This document shows, piece after piece, positions 16,806 to 26,691 of a DNA stretch of 64,000 nt (the stretch's first letter is position 1; the number at the start of each line of letters is the position of its first letter). The notes beneath the pieces are model-generated. The model made no database searches and was not told the DNA's origin. It saw only the letters and a program-made list of their open reading frames with translations. The stretch comes from Sulfitobacter sp. S223 (GTDB lineage: Bacteria; Pseudomonadota; Alphaproteobacteria; Rhodobacterales; Rhodobacteraceae): the NCBI RefSeq assembly GCF_025143825.1, contig NZ_CP083560.1, positions 2,232,001 through 2,296,000 on the forward strand. Direction: 5' to 3'. The position numbers and the translations under genes were made by a program.

Positions 16806-17558
16806 ATGACCACTCAAACAACAAATATGAACGCCAACCACGCCGCTTCGGCACCCGCCTTTTTGTCGGTCTGGGATATCCACGCTTCCTACGGCGAAAG
16901 CTATATCGTCCAAGGCGTCAGCTTTAACGTGCATGAAGGCGAAATTCTTGCGCTTCTGGGCCGCAATGGCGCGGGCAAAACATCAACACTGCGTACGATT
17001 GCGCAGATTGGTGATCCGCAGTTGACCCATGGCGAAGTCTGGTTGGATCACCAACCGCTGCACAAGATGAAAAGCTATGAAGCATCGGCCGCCGGTCTGG
17101 CGCTGGTGCCCGAAGATCGCCGCATCATCGCGGGGCTGACCGTTGAGGAAAACCTCAAGCTGGCGCAAATCGCACCACCCGTTGGATGGTCATTGGAGCG
17201 CGTCTATGAGCTTTTTCCCCGCTTGGGTGAGCGTAAAAAGCAGGAAGGGACTACCCTTTCCGGCGGCGAGCAGCAAATGCTTGCCATCGCGCGTGCCCTT
17301 TGCCGCGACATCAAAGTGCTGCTGCTGGACGAACCCTACGAAGGTCTGGCCCCTGTTATCGTGGATGAAATCGAAAAGACGCTGTCGATCATCAAAGCGC
17401 AGGGCATCACAACCATTCTGGTAGAGCAGAACGCGGTGCGCGCCCTGAAGCTGGCCGACCGTGCTGTGATCCTCGATACCGGCGGAGTGGTGTTTGACGG
17501 CACCGCACAAGAGGTCCTCGAGAACGAAGCGCTGCGCGCAGAATACCTCGCGATCTAA
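16806..17558 (+). CDS. ABC transporter ATPase (LivF/UrtE type)
   Basis: Second cytosolic ATPase of the transporter, 250 residues. Walker A is GRNGAGKTS, the signature is a normal LSGGEQQMLAIARAL and Walker B is VLLLDEPYEGLAP. The family element LVPEDRRIIAGLTVEENL sits between them. The N-terminal 20 residues (NMNANHAASAPAF) are a poorly conserved extension; an internal start cannot be excluded. It is the last gene of the five-gene operon and is followed by a textbook terminator. Confidence 0.93.
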   Translation: MTTQTTNMNANHAASAPAFLSVWDIHASYGESYIVQGVSFNVHEGEILALLGRNGAGKTSTLRTIAQIGDPQLTHGEVWLDHQPLHKMKSYEASAAGLALVPEDRRIIAGLTVEENLKLAQIAPPVGWSLERVYELFPRLGERKKQEGTTLSGGEQQMLAIARALCRDIKVLLLDEPYEGLAPVIVDEIEKTLSIIKAQGITTILVEQNAVRALKLADRAVILDTGGVVFDGTAQEVLENEALRAEYLAI

Positions 17559-17597
17559 AACAGATTGCCAAGTTCAGTTTGAACCTGAATTGGAATG

Positions 17598-17620
17598 AAC
17601 CCGCTTTGGCGGGTTTTTTC
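17598..17620 (+). terminator. Terminator of the HAAT transporter operon
   Basis: Stem aacccgc / gcgggtt with a four-base loop, immediately followed by a T-run (gggttttttc), 40 bases after the last ATPase gene. Confidence 0.92.
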
Positions 17621-17900
17621 TTGCCTGCCCGTTTGTGTGGCTCAAATATGGCACTGTCTCCGTTCAGTTGGCGTTCAAGGCCCCCCTGCTGTATCGGCCA
17701 CAATGGGTTGGCGTGCAGAACAACGATTCGGAACTGCCGCCTACTGGAACAGACTGTTTTGTAGGCGAATTTCACGCATGCGGCTTGCTAGTCTTGGCCA
17801 GAGAGAGCCTTTGTTCGCGATGGTGAAACAAAGGCCGAATTATCTATGCCCCTGAAAGAATAAGGCGTAAATAAGGCACAGAAAATTCAGGGACATATAC
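17621..17900. other. Intergenic leader of the RTX gene
   Basis: Between the transporter terminator and the RTX start I see no convincing gene. The last 40 bases are AT-richer (aaataaggcacagaaaatt) and probably hold the start-proximal leader of the RTX gene. Several short frames here have no family features. Confidence 0.5.
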
Positions 17901-19157
17901 ATGCCAATCTATTTCAGCGAAGACTCCAACAGATTTGAAGGCGAAAACCTTTATGGCGAAACGCTTGCGCGTTTTGACTTTTCCGTATTTGGCGGATTGA
18001 TCACCAACAGCGGAACAATCGCTGGTCCGGTCACAGCCAAAACCGCTGACTGGATCGAAATCTACAACACTTTGGACGGTACCATCTCCAAAGCGTCCGG
18101 CAGCCCTTATGCGATTGAACTGCTGGGTGCTGGCGGCAAAAATTTCTACAACGATGGTCTGATTACCGGTGGTGTTCGCTTTGGAACGGGATGGGATTCG
18201 TTTTTCAACAGCGGGTTCGTTCAGGGCCAGATCAACCTTGGTAGTGGCGACGACCAGTTGGTCAACCAAATCATCCCAGGCATTGATGGCGGTGTCACGA
18301 TCGGCACCATCACGGGTGGTGTCTTCATGGGAGCGGGCAAAGACACCGTTGTTAACACTGGCATTATGGCGAATGTTTCGCTGGGTGCCGGGGAAGACGA
18401 ATATCGGGCGTCTCTGAGTGATTTCAGGGAGTTCCCTGCAACCGCTGACGGGATTGCTGATGCGGTTTTTGGTCAGGGCGGCAACGACCTGCTGATCGGC
18501 GGCAGGAATGCTGACAAATTTTTCGGCGGCACGGATGACGACCAATTGAACGGTTACGGTGGCAACGACCAACTTTTCGGCCAAGCTGGCAATGACACGC
18601 TCTTTGCAGGCGACGGAAACGACAAGGTCAACGGCGGCGGCGGAGACGATTTCATTGATGGCGGCAATAACAACGACAACCTGTCCGGCGCTGCGGGCAA
18701 CGATACGATTTTTGCCGGAACTGGAAATGACAAGGTCAACGGCGGCAACGATGACGACATCATCCATGGTTACGCAGGCAATGACCAATTAAACGGCGGC
18801 AGCGGCAACGATACTATCCTGGGCGGTCTCGGGCGCGATACGATGACCGGCGGCGCTGGCGCGGACGAATTTGTCTTTGCTGCAAACTCAGGCAAAGACG
18901 TGATCCGCGATCTGGGCGCAGGCGATACGATCACCATCGATCTTCCACTGGATGTTTTCGACGGGTTCACGCAAATCATGTCACACACGACCTTCACAGG
19001 CCCACATGCGGTGATTGATCTGAGCGGCTTGTTCAATGAAGTTAGCGAAGCTCCATTCATCTATCACGGGTCCGAACTGACGCTTCTGAACGTCGGCTTT
19101 GCTGACCTGAGCCCCTTCACATTCGGTCTGCTTCCCGACATTCTAATAGTCGGATGA
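17901..19157 (+). CDS. RTX (hemolysin-type calcium-binding repeat) protein
   Basis: A 418-residue protein without a Sec signal peptide, as expected for type I secretion through a C-terminal signal. Residues about 190-330 contain GGxGxDxUx nonapeptides, for example GGNDQLFGQAGNDTLFAGDG and GGSGNDTILGGLGRDTMTGG, which fold as a calcium-loaded parallel beta-roll outside the cell. The N-terminal half has repeated Asn/Gly/Thr-rich strands (LITNSGTIAGPV, YNDGLITGGV) resembling beta-helical adhesin rungs. The last 90 residues end in hydrophobic ILIVG. No type I secretion genes are adjacent. Function is unknown; a surface or matrix protein is plausible. Confidence 0.88.
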   Translation: MPIYFSEDSNRFEGENLYGETLARFDFSVFGGLITNSGTIAGPVTAKTADWIEIYNTLDGTISKASGSPYAIELLGAGGKNFYNDGLITGGVRFGTGWDSFFNSGFVQGQINLGSGDDQLVNQIIPGIDGGVTIGTITGGVFMGAGKDTVVNTGIMANVSLGAGEDEYRASLSDFREFPATADGIADAVFGQGGNDLLIGGRNADKFFGGTDDDQLNGYGGNDQLFGQAGNDTLFAGDGNDKVNGGGGDDFIDGGNNNDNLSGAAGNDTIFAGTGNDKVNGGNDDDIIHGYAGNDQLNGGSGNDTILGGLGRDTMTGGAGADEFVFAANSGKDVIRDLGAGDTITIDLPLDVFDGFTQIMSHTTFTGPHAVIDLSGLFNEVSEAPFIYHGSELTLLNVGFADLSPFTFGLLPDILIVG

Positions 19158-19164
19158 TCAAAGT

Positions 19165-19193
19165 TTGCCCGGCCCGTTCATCGGGCCGGGCAA
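19165..19193. terminator. Bidirectional terminator between RTX and acyl-CoA ligase genes
   Basis: A perfect 12-bp stem (ttgcccggcccg / cgggccgggcaa) with a five-base loop lies between the convergent stop codons, 8 bases after the RTX stop. Confidence 0.85.
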
Positions 19194-19198
19194 CTGCG

Positions 19199-20677
19199 CT
19201 ACAGCTGCGCGCGCAGGGCCGTCTTCAGAACTTTACCGTAGTTGTTTTTCGGCAGCTCAAGCAGCCTTATATAGCGTTTCGGCCGTTTGAACCGGGCAAT
19301 ATTTTCAAGACACAGCGCATCAAGCTCCGCCTCGGTGGCAGTGCCGACCACAAAGGCGACTACCTCTTCTCCCCAATCCGGGTGCTGTGCGCCCACGATA
19401 GACGCTTCGCTGATGTGCGGATGGCGCAGCAAAACCTCTTCAACCTCGCGCGGGTAGACGTTTGACCCACCCGTGATGATCACATCCTTTGACCGGTCTT
19501 GCAGCGTCAGATACCCCGTTTCATCCAAATGGCCGATGTCACCCGTCATCAACCACCCCTTTTGTAACGTTTTGGCGCTCGCTTCGGGATTGTTCCAATA
19601 GCCCGGCATTACAGGCGCACCGCGCACCATGATTTCTCCCGACTGGCCTGCTGGCAAAGGCGCACCCTGGGCATCCCCTATCTGCACCTCGACCACCGAT
19701 TGCGCCCGCCCGACAGAGCCAAGACGCGCACGCCAGTCAGGATGGCTCCGATCCGCCACATCCGCACGCGATAGGGCAGTAATGGCCATGGGGCATTCCC
19801 CTTGCCCATATATTTGCACAAAGACCGGACCGAAATGATCCACCGCTGCGATGATGTCGGCGGTATACATCGGCCCGCCCGCATAAACGATCGTGCGCAG
19901 CCCCTCCCCCCCGCGCTTGGCCGCAATCGCCCCATCGGTCAGCCGTTTCACCATCGTCGGGGCCGCAAACATGTGGCAGTCGCCAAACTCTGACGCCAGA
20001 TCAAGTATCTCTTCGGCCTCGAAACCGCCCGACATCGGGATCACGTGCCGCGCGCCAGCCTGAACGTGCAAAAAGTTATAGAGACCAGCCCCATGGCTTA
20101 GCGGTGCTGCATAGTTCGCTGCATCCTGCGCGCTGACCTTGTCCACATCCATGCCATAGCTCAGCGACATCGCCATGAGCATGCCGTGGGTGATCATCAC
20201 CCCCTTTGGCGTGCCAGTGGTGCCCGAGGTATAGAACAGCCACGCGAGATCCTCCGCTGCACGCGATGCGACCGGCACACTGCCTTTCCCTAAAAGCGAT
20301 CGTGGCGCGGTACAGGGGCATGGCGTGTCGGCAGATTTCAATTTCTCGTGATGCGCATGGTCGGTCAGGCAAAGAGTTGCCCCGCTGTCGTGCAAGATAT
20401 AGGCAGCCTCCCGACCGTGCAGCTTTGCGTTGATCGGGACAGCCACAGCGCCAGCATACATAATGCCATAAATCCCCAGCAGCCAATCCGGATGGTTGTC
20501 CATAAATATACCGATACGGTCACCCTCACGGACACCGCCTGCCAGTAGCCCTGCGGCGATGCAGCCCGCACTTTGGTGAAACATGCCGTAATCGCACACA
20601 GCACTTTCACCGTGAAACAGCGCCTGTCGCGCGGGATGTGCCGCCGCCGTACGAGCCAGCCAGTTTGCAATGTTCAT
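19199..20677 (-). CDS. Class I adenylate-forming acyl-CoA ligase
   Basis: Cytosolic ANL-superfamily enzyme that activates a carboxylic acid as acyl-AMP and transfers it to CoA. The start at 20677 gives MNIANWLARTAAAHPARQAL, the usual opening; the upstream 48 codons are rejected. Motifs: P-loop LFYTSGTTGTPKGVM, the A5-type VQIYGQGECPM, the hinge TGDIGHLDETGYL with DRSKDVIITGGSNVYP, and the catalytic Lys in NNYGKVLKTAL at the C-terminus. At 492 residues it lacks extra domains. The AcxxE-box Gly/Gln (YGQGE) differs from the common YGxTE, which is seen in medium/long-chain or aryl ligases. Substrate cannot be assigned. It diverges from accB. Confidence 0.88.
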   Translation of the reverse strand: MNIANWLARTAAAHPARQALFHGESAVCDYGMFHQSAGCIAAGLLAGGVREGDRIGIFMDNHPDWLLGIYGIMYAGAVAVPINAKLHGREAAYILHDSGATLCLTDHAHHEKLKSADTPCPCTAPRSLLGKGSVPVASRAAEDLAWLFYTSGTTGTPKGVMITHGMLMAMSLSYGMDVDKVSAQDAANYAAPLSHGAGLYNFLHVQAGARHVIPMSGGFEAEEILDLASEFGDCHMFAAPTMVKRLTDGAIAAKRGGEGLRTIVYAGGPMYTADIIAAVDHFGPVFVQIYGQGECPMAITALSRADVADRSHPDWRARLGSVGRAQSVVEVQIGDAQGAPLPAGQSGEIMVRGAPVMPGYWNNPEASAKTLQKGWLMTGDIGHLDETGYLTLQDRSKDVIITGGSNVYPREVEEVLLRHPHISEASIVGAQHPDWGEEVVAFVVGTATEAELDALCLENIARFKRPKRYIRLLELPKNNYGKVLKTALRAQL

Positions 20678-20805
20678 TTTCAAGCTCCCGTTGCGCGCTT
20701 CACGAAGGGTAAAGTCGCGCCTTTCAATGCGTCTGTCCATGCCATATAAGCGCCTGCAAAGGGTGCGCCGGACGCACCACCCCTTCGCAACGGTCGAGGA
20801 ACCAT

Positions 20806-21303
20806 ATGACAAAAAATACACATGATGCCGATGTCGCTTTTATCCGCGCTTTGGCAGAGCTGCTGAACGACAACGACCTGACAGAGCTTCAGGTAAAGCG
20901 TGATTATGCCGAGGATGACAGCCTGAATGTGCGCGTCTCCCGCAAGCCGCCCCAGCAGATTATGGCACAACAGCCGATGCAGGCAGCGCCTGCGCCAATG
21001 GCCTCTCCTGCGCCTGCCGCTCTTGCTGCGCCGGATGCTCCTGCAGGCAATGATGATCCTTCATCTGATCCGGGCGCGGTCTCTTCTCCTATGGTTGGTA
21101 CCGTCTACACCGCACCAGAACCCGGTGCCCCTGCGTTTATCGCGGTAGGCAAACAAGTGGCCGAAGGTGACACCCTGTTGATTGTGGAAGCCATGAAAAC
21201 CATGAACCACATCCCTGCGCCGCGCGCGGGCACCATCAAACGCATTCTGGTCGAAGACGGTGCTGCCGTCGAATTTGGTTCACCGCTTGTGATCCTCGAA
21301 TAA
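20806..21303 (+). CDS. accB: Biotin carboxyl carrier protein of acetyl-CoA carboxylase
   Basis: Carrier subunit that holds the biotin arm moving carboxyl groups between biotin carboxylase and carboxyltransferase, the first step of fatty acid synthesis. The C-terminal biotinyl domain has the motif EAMKTMNHI with the target Lys131, preceded by [14 protein letters not shown] (an acidic 'thumb'-type insertion region). The N-terminal helix ([20 protein letters not shown]) and the Ala/Pro-rich linker (residues about 55-85) are typical. Length (165) is normal. accC starts 11 bases downstream, as in most bacteria. Confidence 0.96.
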   Translation: MTKNTHDADVAFIRALAELLNDNDLTELQVKRDYAEDDSLNVRVSRKPPQQIMAQQPMQAAPAPMASPAPAALAAPDAPAGNDDPSSDPGAVSSPMVGTVYTAPEPGAPAFIAVGKQVAEGDTLLIVEAMKTMNHIPAPRAGTIKRILVEDGAAVEFGSPLVILE

Positions 21304-21314
21304 GGGGACCCGAC

Positions 21315-22667
21315 ATGTTCAACAAAATCCTTGTCGCCAACCGCGGTGAGATTGCTTTGCGCGTCATCCGTGCCGCGCGCGAAATGGGCATTGCTTCGGT
21401 GGCGGTTCATTCCACTGCCGACAGTGACGCCATGCACGTGCGCATGGCCGATGAAAGCGTCTGCATCGGCCCACCGTCATCGCAGCAATCCTACCTGTCG
21501 ATTCCCGCAATCATCGCAGCCTGTGAGATCACAGGCGCCGAAGCCATCCACCCCGGCTACGGCTTCCTATCGGAAAACGCGGGCTTTGTGCAGATCATCG
21601 AAGACCACGGCCTGACGTTTATCGGCCCGACAGCCGAACACATCCGTATCATGGGTGATAAGATCACCGCCAAAGATACGATGAAAGCGCTCGGCGTGCC
21701 TTGCGTGCCCGGCTCTGACGGTGGTGTGGCATCGCTAGAGGATGCCAAGCGCATCGGCGAAGAAATCGGCTATCCCGTGATCATCAAAGCCACGGCAGGT
21801 GGTGGCGGTAAGGGCATGAAAGTCGCCCAATCCGCGAAAGACATGGAAAAAGCCTACCAGACAGCGCGGGCCGAGGGGAAATCGAACTTCGGCAACGACG
21901 AAGTCTACATCGAGAAATACCTGACCACGCCACGCCACATCGAAATTCAGGTGTTTGGAGACGGCAAAGGCAAGGCAGTCCATTTGGGCGAACGCGATTG
22001 TTCGCTCCAGCGGCGCCACCAGAAGGTGTTCGAGGAGGCGCCCGGCCCTTCCATCAGCCCCGAAGAGCGCGCGCGCATCGGTAAGGTCTGCGCGGATGCG
22101 GTGGCCAACATCAACTACATCGGTGCCGGCACGATCGAGTTCCTCTATGAAAACGGCGAATTCTACTTCATCGAAATGAACACCCGTCTTCAGGTGGAAC
22201 ACCCCGTGACCGAAGCCATCTTTGGTGTCGATCTGGTGCGCGAGCAGATTCGCGTCGCCTCCGGTCTGCCGATGTCATGGGAACAGGACGATCTGCAAAT
22301 CAATGGTCACGCCATCGAAGTGCGCATCAACGCGGAAAAACTGCCGAACTTTGCGCCATGCCCTGGCAAGATTACGCAATACCACGCCCCCGGCGGCTTG
22401 GGCGTTCGGATGGATAGCGCGCTCTATGACGGCTACAAAATCCCGCCCTATTACGACAGCCTGATTGGCAAGCTCATCGTGCATGGCCGCGACCGACCAG
22501 AGGCGCTTGCCCGTCTCAACCGCGCATTGGGTGAACTGATCGTGGACGGTGTGGACACAACCGTGCCGCTGTTCCACGCGCTGCTTCAAGAGGCTGACAT
22601 CCACTCTGGCGGATATAACATCCACTGGCTGGAACACTGGCTGGAAACAAACCTCGGGGATGCCTGA
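21315..22667 (+). CDS. accC: Biotin carboxylase subunit of acetyl-CoA carboxylase
   Basis: ATP-dependent carboxylation of the biotin on AccB, using bicarbonate. The 450-residue protein has the opening [20 protein letters not shown], the ATP-grasp glycine loop [32 protein letters not shown] and the active-site region [18 protein letters not shown]. Length and motif order are those of E. coli AccC. It follows accB closely and is followed after 5 bases by aat, so accB-accC-aat probably form one operon. Confidence 0.97.
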   Translation: MFNKILVANRGEIALRVIRAAREMGIASVAVHSTADSDAMHVRMADESVCIGPPSSQQSYLSIPAIIAACEITGAEAIHPGYGFLSENAGFVQIIEDHGLTFIGPTAEHIRIMGDKITAKDTMKALGVPCVPGSDGGVASLEDAKRIGEEIGYPVIIKATAGGGGKGMKVAQSAKDMEKAYQTARAEGKSNFGNDEVYIEKYLTTPRHIEIQVFGDGKGKAVHLGERDCSLQRRHQKVFEEAPGPSISPEERARIGKVCADAVANINYIGAGTIEFLYENGEFYFIEMNTRLQVEHPVTEAIFGVDLVREQIRVASGLPMSWEQDDLQINGHAIEVRINAEKLPNFAPCPGKITQYHAPGGLGVRMDSALYDGYKIPPYYDSLIGKLIVHGRDRPEALARLNRALGELIVDGVDTTVPLFHALLQEADIHSGGYNIHWLEHWLETNLGDA

Positions 22668-22672
22668 GACTC

Positions 22673-23308
22673 ATGGGGAAGCTGACACCGGAGCTTTTGC
22701 TGCACGGCTATAGCGTCGGCATCTTCCCCATGAGCGAAAGCCGCGACGATCCAGAGATATTCTGGGTAGATCCGCAGCGTCGCGGCATTCTGCCGCTGGA
22801 CGGATTCCATATTTCACGCTCTCTTGCGCGCGCCATGCGCCGCAACACATGGACAATCACCACTGACCATGACTTTCGCGGCGTGCTGGACGGCTGTGCA
22901 GACCGCCCTGATACCTGGATCAACGCAGAAATCCGCGCGCTTTACATCGCGCTGCATGAGCGTGGGCAGGCCCATTCGTTAGAAGTATGGGAGGATGGAA
23001 CGCTGGTCGGCGGTGTCTATGGCGTGGTGCTGGGGTCCGCATTCTTTGGGGAAAGCATGTTTTCGCGTCGAACCAACGCGTCAAAAATCGCCCTCGCCTG
23101 TCTGGTGGATCGATTGCGTCAGGGCGGATTTACCCTGTTTGACACCCAATTCATCACGGATCACCTTGCCTCATTGGGCGCGGTCGAGATCAGTCGTGCA
23201 CAGTATCTTGCCCATCTCGCAGATGCGAAAGAGCGCAGCGCATCATTTTCATTAGCGGCTGATGCCAGCCCTCAGGACGTGATGCAGCGCATGACCCAGA
23301 TATCATAA
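22673..23308 (+). CDS. aat: Leucyl/phenylalanyl-tRNA-protein transferase
   Basis: N-end rule enzyme that adds Leu or Phe to proteins with N-terminal Arg or Lys, marking them for ClpS-ClpAP. Family motifs are [38 protein letters not shown], the core [19 protein letters not shown] and a C-terminal [17 protein letters not shown]. At 211 residues it lacks the extra N-terminal lid of the E. coli enzyme, normal for alphaproteobacteria. Its 3' end overlaps the convergent DUF2155 gene by 37 bases. The Shine-Dalgarno is weak, suggesting coupling to accC. Confidence 0.95.
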   Translation: MGKLTPELLLHGYSVGIFPMSESRDDPEIFWVDPQRRGILPLDGFHISRSLARAMRRNTWTITTDHDFRGVLDGCADRPDTWINAEIRALYIALHERGQAHSLEVWEDGTLVGGVYGVVLGSAFFGESMFSRRTNASKIALACLVDRLRQGGFTLFDTQFITDHLASLGAVEISRAQYLAHLADAKERSASFSLAADASPQDVMQRMTQIS

Positions 23309-23625
23309 CGCTGATGTTCCATCGCGTTCAACGCCGGGGCTGACGCGATCATCCAGCCTGAAAACACAGTGCCAGCACGGCCGGTTTCAGACACTTCCAT
23401 TTCTGCGTAAGCATCGCCAGAGGGGTTACCCTGCGGATAGCGACATTCGTTCAGAACGATTTTGAGCAGACCGATGCTGGCAATCTGACCATTGGGAACG
23501 GAAAGGTCAATCGTCGTACCGGACGTCTTGTCCAAAGCGCGCAGGACTGCACCTTGGCCATCGCTGGTCGGCTCCGCCGTTGCCGCACCAGCGCAGAGAG
23601 CCAGCAGAAATGCCAGTTTGCGCAT
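23272..23625 (-). CDS. DUF2155 secreted protein
   Basis: A 117-residue periplasmic protein. The start at 23625 gives a Sec signal peptide ([19 protein letters not shown]) cleaved near residue 17. The mature part matches DUF2155: [20 protein letters not shown], then [20 protein letters not shown] and [22 protein letters not shown], with single Cys residues in the strand LNECRYP and near the C-terminus (VMRCI). In alphaproteobacteria this family lies next to the NDUFA12-like gene, as here, where the ATG overlaps the upstream stop as TGATG. The role is unknown; the conserved pairing hints at a link with respiratory complex I or the envelope. Confidence 0.88.
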   Translation of the reverse strand: MRKLAFLLALCAGAATAEPTSDGQGAVLRALDKTSGTTIDLSVPNGQIASIGLLKIVLNECRYPQGNPSGDAYAEMEVSETGRAGTVFSGWMIASAPALNAMEHQRYDIWVMRCITS

Positions 23626-24008
23626 CACTCGGGGCTCCACGCCTCATAGTCGCCTCGGTCAGCAGGATGTTCGCGTCGAATGGACCCGCTGGGCGCATAG
23701 GCCAGCATGGTGCCAGTCAGGTTCTCCTGATGCGGCTTTTCCCAGTCTTTGTGGACCAATGGCTTATCCGTGGGCAACTCATCCCAGGTCCGGTGCAGCC
23801 AGCCGTGCCAGTCGGGGTTTACCCGGCTCGCCTCGACCTCACCGTTGAAGATAACCCAGCGTTTGCTGTCATCGCTGTTGCGGTAATAGATGTTACCCTG
23901 AGCGTCTTCGCCAACCTTCTCACCCTTGCGCCAGGTGAAAAGCTGTGTGTTAAGCGTTTGCCCGTTCCACCATGTAAATGCTTTGAGCAGGTTGCTGATC
24001 AGTCCCAT
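23625..24008 (-). CDS. NDUFA12-like subunit of NADH:ubiquinone oxidoreductase
   Basis: The 127-residue protein is a bacterial relative of the mitochondrial complex I accessory subunit NDUFA12 (B17.2). Family features are [40 protein letters not shown] and [15 protein letters not shown], plus the C-terminal [20 protein letters not shown]. Alphaproteobacteria such as Paracoccus contain this supernumerary subunit at the junction of matrix and membrane arms. It is the upstream partner of the DUF2155 gene; core nuo genes are not in this window. Confidence 0.92.
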   Translation of the reverse strand: MGLISNLLKAFTWWNGQTLNTQLFTWRKGEKVGEDAQGNIYYRNSDDSKRWVIFNGEVEASRVNPDWHGWLHRTWDELPTDKPLVHKDWEKPHQENLTGTMLAYAPSGSIRREHPADRGDYEAWSPE

Positions 24009-24071
24009 GGATACGTCCCTTGTGCAGTTGTTCCTGATATGGCGTATCAGGCAGAAAAGGTCTAGGGGGAG

Positions 24072-24428
24072 TTATACCGCTGCCAGCGCCGTAACTTCGA
24101 TTTCGATCCGGTATTTGGGGTCAATCAAACCACATTCGATCATTGTAGCCGCAGGCGGGTTGGCACCGAATGTCTCCGCAAGGATCGGCCAGCATGGCTC
24201 GAACTCCGAGCGGTCAGGCAGCATGTAGGTAACGCGCACGACTTGCGCCATGCTGGAACCAGCCTGTTCCAGCGCATCGCTGATGATGCGCAGTGCATCA
24301 CGGCATTGGGCCACAACATCATCACCCTGCCCGACCGTACCGGCCACGTGCACAAAACCACCCGCAACAACAGCACGACAATACCCGAGCTTTGCTTCGA
24401 ATTCACCGCCAGAAGAAATACGTTTCAT
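24072..24428 (-). CDS. RidA-family (YjgF/YER057c/UK114) protein
   Basis: Cytosolic trimeric protein family; RidA members hydrolyse reactive imine/enamine intermediates made by PLP enzymes. The start at 24428 gives [20 protein letters not shown]; the longer frame begins inside the clpX terminator and is rejected. The features [39 protein letters not shown] and the C-terminal [20 protein letters not shown], with the Arg that binds the carboxylate in canonical RidA replaced in position by the KYRIEIE stretch, point to a RidA-subfamily protein of the Rid2-4 or YjgH-like type rather than strict RidA. It lies downstream of clpX, beyond a terminator. Confidence 0.88.
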   Translation of the reverse strand: MKRISSGGEFEAKLGYCRAVVAGGFVHVAGTVGQGDDVVAQCRDALRIISDALEQAGSSMAQVVRVTYMLPDRSEFEPCWPILAETFGANPPAATMIECGLIDPKYRIEIEVTALAAV

Positions 24429-24445
24429 ATCAGTCCTTTTCACGC

Positions 24446-24473
24446 AAAAAGGCAGACCAGAGGCCTGCCTTTT
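24446..24473 (-). terminator. Terminator of clpX
   Basis: Stem aaaaggcag / ctgcctttt with a nine-base loop, ending in a T-run on the minus strand, about 25 bases after the clpX stop codon and just before the RidA-family start. Confidence 0.85.
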
Positions 24474-24495
24474 CATACATGGCTACACGCGCAGA

Positions 24496-25761
24496 TCAGC
24501 CTGCTGTTGCCGGTTCTTTTTCCGCTTCGGCATGGATCATCAGCGGCTTCGCATCAGAATTAACAGCCTCTTCGTTTACAACAACTTCGGTGACGCTATC
24601 CAGACCGGGCAGCTCGAACATGGTGTCAAGCAGGATGTCCTCAAGGATGGAGCGCAGACCACGTGCACCTGTCTTGCGCTGGATCGCCCGCTTGGCGATG
24701 GCGTTGAGCGCATCATCTGTGAAGGTCAGCTGTGTATCCTCAAGCTCGAAAAGGCGCTGGTACTGTTTAACCAGTGCGTTTTTCGGCTGCGTCAGGATCG
24801 TGACCAATGCGTCCTCATCCAGATCTTCCAGCGTTGCCAGAACCGGCAGACGACCGACAAATTCCGGTATCAAACCGAATTTCAACAGGTCTTCGGGCTC
24901 GAGTTCGGTAAATATCTCACCAACGCCGCGCGCATCATTGTCCCGCACATCGGCACCAAAGCCCATTGCAGAGCCTTTGCCACGTGCTGCAATGATCTTA
25001 TCCAGACCGGCGAAAGCGCCGCCACAGATAAACAGGATGTTGGTGGTATCCACTTGCAGGAATTCCTGCTGCGGATGCTTGCGCCCGCCCTGCGGCGGAA
25101 CACTTGCCACGGTGCCTTCCATGAGCTTCAGCAGCGCCTGCTGCACGCCCTCACCCGATACGTCGCGGGTGATGGAGGGGTTCTCCGATTTACGCGTAAT
25201 TTTATCAACTTCGTCGATATAGACGATCCCGCGCTGCGCACGCTCGACGTTGTATTCAGAGCTTTGCAGCAATTTCAGAATGATATTCTCAACATCTTCA
25301 CCCACATAACCTGCTTCGGTCAGCGTGGTCGCATCAGCCATTGTGAAAGGAACATCCAAAATCCGCGCCAGCGTCTGCGCCAGCAACGTCTTACCGCACC
25401 CCGTTGGGCCGATCAGTAGAATGTTGGATTTCGCCAGTTCGATATCGCCGCCCTTCTGGGCGTGATTGAGGCGTTTATAGTGGTTGTGCACAGCAACTGA
25501 CAGAACCCGCTTCGCGGTTGCCTGACCGATGACGTAATCATCCAGCACGCCACAGATGTCCTTGGGCGTCGGGACACCATCTGTAGCCTTGAGGCCGGAA
25601 GCCTTTGTTTCTTCACGGATAATATCCATGCACAGCTCTACACACTCGTCGCAGATGAACACGGTTGGCCCGGCAATGAGTTTTCTCACCTCATGCTGGC
25701 TCTTGCCGCAGAAGCTGCAATAGAGTGTATTTTTGCTGTCGCCACTGGTTGAATTGGCCAT
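24496..25761 (-). CDS. clpX: ATP-dependent Clp protease ATP-binding subunit ClpX
   Basis: AAA+ unfoldase that recognises tagged substrates and feeds them to ClpP; in alphaproteobacteria it also drives cell-cycle proteolysis. The N-terminal C4 zinc-binding domain is present ([13 protein letters not shown] and [10 protein letters not shown]), then Walker [16 protein letters not shown], the pore region [18 protein letters not shown], Walker [12 protein letters not shown] and the ClpP-docking/RKH-type elements. At 421 residues the length is standard. It lies downstream of clpP with a 130-base spacer holding a hairpin, so it can be transcribed both with clpP and independently. Confidence 0.98.
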   Translation of the reverse strand: MANSTSGDSKNTLYCSFCGKSQHEVRKLIAGPTVFICDECVELCMDIIREETKASGLKATDGVPTPKDICGVLDDYVIGQATAKRVLSVAVHNHYKRLNHAQKGGDIELAKSNILLIGPTGCGKTLLAQTLARILDVPFTMADATTLTEAGYVGEDVENIILKLLQSSEYNVERAQRGIVYIDEVDKITRKSENPSITRDVSGEGVQQALLKLMEGTVASVPPQGGRKHPQQEFLQVDTTNILFICGGAFAGLDKIIAARGKGSAMGFGADVRDNDARGVGEIFTELEPEDLLKFGLIPEFVGRLPVLATLEDLDEDALVTILTQPKNALVKQYQRLFELEDTQLTFTDDALNAIAKRAIQRKTGARGLRSILEDILLDTMFELPGLDSVTEVVVNEEAVNSDAKPLMIHAEAEKEPATAG

Positions 25762-25844
25762 GTGAGCCCTTTCAGGTCTAAAGCTTGGATATGCGCACCG
25801 GAATTCGGCGGCACGAAACGAATTGCGTCTAACTCTAAGTCACA

Positions 25845-25877
25845 CACTCCGGTCCTGCAATCGCGAAAACCGGAGTG
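25845..25877. promoter_or_regulatory. Hairpin in the clpP-clpX spacer
   Basis: Inverted repeat cactccggt / accggagtg with a 15-base loop, between the clpP stop and clpX start. It has no T-run in the direction of transcription, so it may be an mRNA-processing or partial attenuation element. Confidence 0.5.
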
Positions 25878-25891
25878 CGCGGCGATGTGTC

Positions 25892-26542
25892 TTACTTACC
25901 CTTCTTGGGCTTTTTGGCATCGGGCTCTTCGGATTTGCCGCGATTTTCGACGATCTCGTCGATGTGGCCCCACTCCTTTGCTTCTTCTGGGGTCATCCAT
26001 TTGTCACGGTCCAGCGCGGTGCGCACGGTTTCGTAATCTTGGCCAGAGTGCTTGATATACAGCTGGTACATGCGTTCACGGGTCTGTTCGATGTGACGCG
26101 CAGAGATCAGGATATCTTCTGCAACCCCTTGGGAGCCACCGGACGGCTGGTGGATCATCACTTCGGAGTTTGGCAGTGCGAAACGCAGACCTTTTTCGCC
26201 ACCAATCGCGATTACGGAGCCCATGGACGCCGCCATACCGCAGATCAGTGTCGATACTTTGGGCCGGATGTACTGCATGGTATCATAGATCGACAGACCC
26301 GCTGACACCTCGCCCCCAGGCGAATTGATGTACATGCTGATTTCTTTTGTGGGGTTCTCTGCCTCAAGGTGCAGCAGCTGTGCGACGATAAGGTGGCTCA
26401 TTCCGCTGTGGATCGGACCGTTGATAAACACAATCCGCTCTTTCAACAGGCGCGAGAAGATATCATAGGCGCGCTCGCCACGGCTGGTCTGTTCTACCAC
26501 CATAGGTACGAGGTTCATGTAGGTCTCTGCGGGATGCTGCAT
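25892..26542 (-). CDS. clpP: ATP-dependent Clp protease proteolytic subunit
   Basis: Serine protease that forms the double-heptamer barrel partnered by ClpX or ClpA. The start at 26542 ([19 protein letters not shown]) matches the short propeptide of Rhodobacteraceae ClpP; the longer frame is not used. Features: [18 protein letters not shown], the oxyanion loop [11 protein letters not shown], the nucleophile Ser106 in [11 protein letters not shown] and the catalytic His in [11 protein letters not shown]. The C-terminus is Lys/Pro-rich ([10 protein letters not shown]). It is upstream of clpX on the same strand. Confidence 0.97.
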   Translation of the reverse strand: MQHPAETYMNLVPMVVEQTSRGERAYDIFSRLLKERIVFINGPIHSGMSHLIVAQLLHLEAENPTKEISMYINSPGGEVSAGLSIYDTMQYIRPKVSTLICGMAASMGSVIAIGGEKGLRFALPNSEVMIHQPSGGSQGVAEDILISARHIEQTRERMYQLYIKHSGQDYETVRTALDRDKWMTPEEAKEWGHIDEIVENRGKSEEPDAKKPKKGK

Positions 26543-26691
26543 ATGCTCTGCCTTCGATTGGAGTTGAACGGGACCATACCCGCCCAAGCGTTTACACAAG
26601 ATTAGTCGCCGTGGGGGGGAGCTTCAAGGGGGGCTGACGCCCGATCAACCCTCGTATTGATCAACCCTGCCTCTGCGCTAGATATCCGACC

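Noticed and set aside
18480..18860. Repeated DNA resembling a CRISPR array in the RTX gene
   Set aside because: The repetition is at the protein level (GGxGxDxUx nonapeptides) within an intact frame, with no equal repeats or spacers.
21735..22202. Minus-strand frame inside accC
   Set aside because: Antisense to a certain gene; composition reflects complementary codons.
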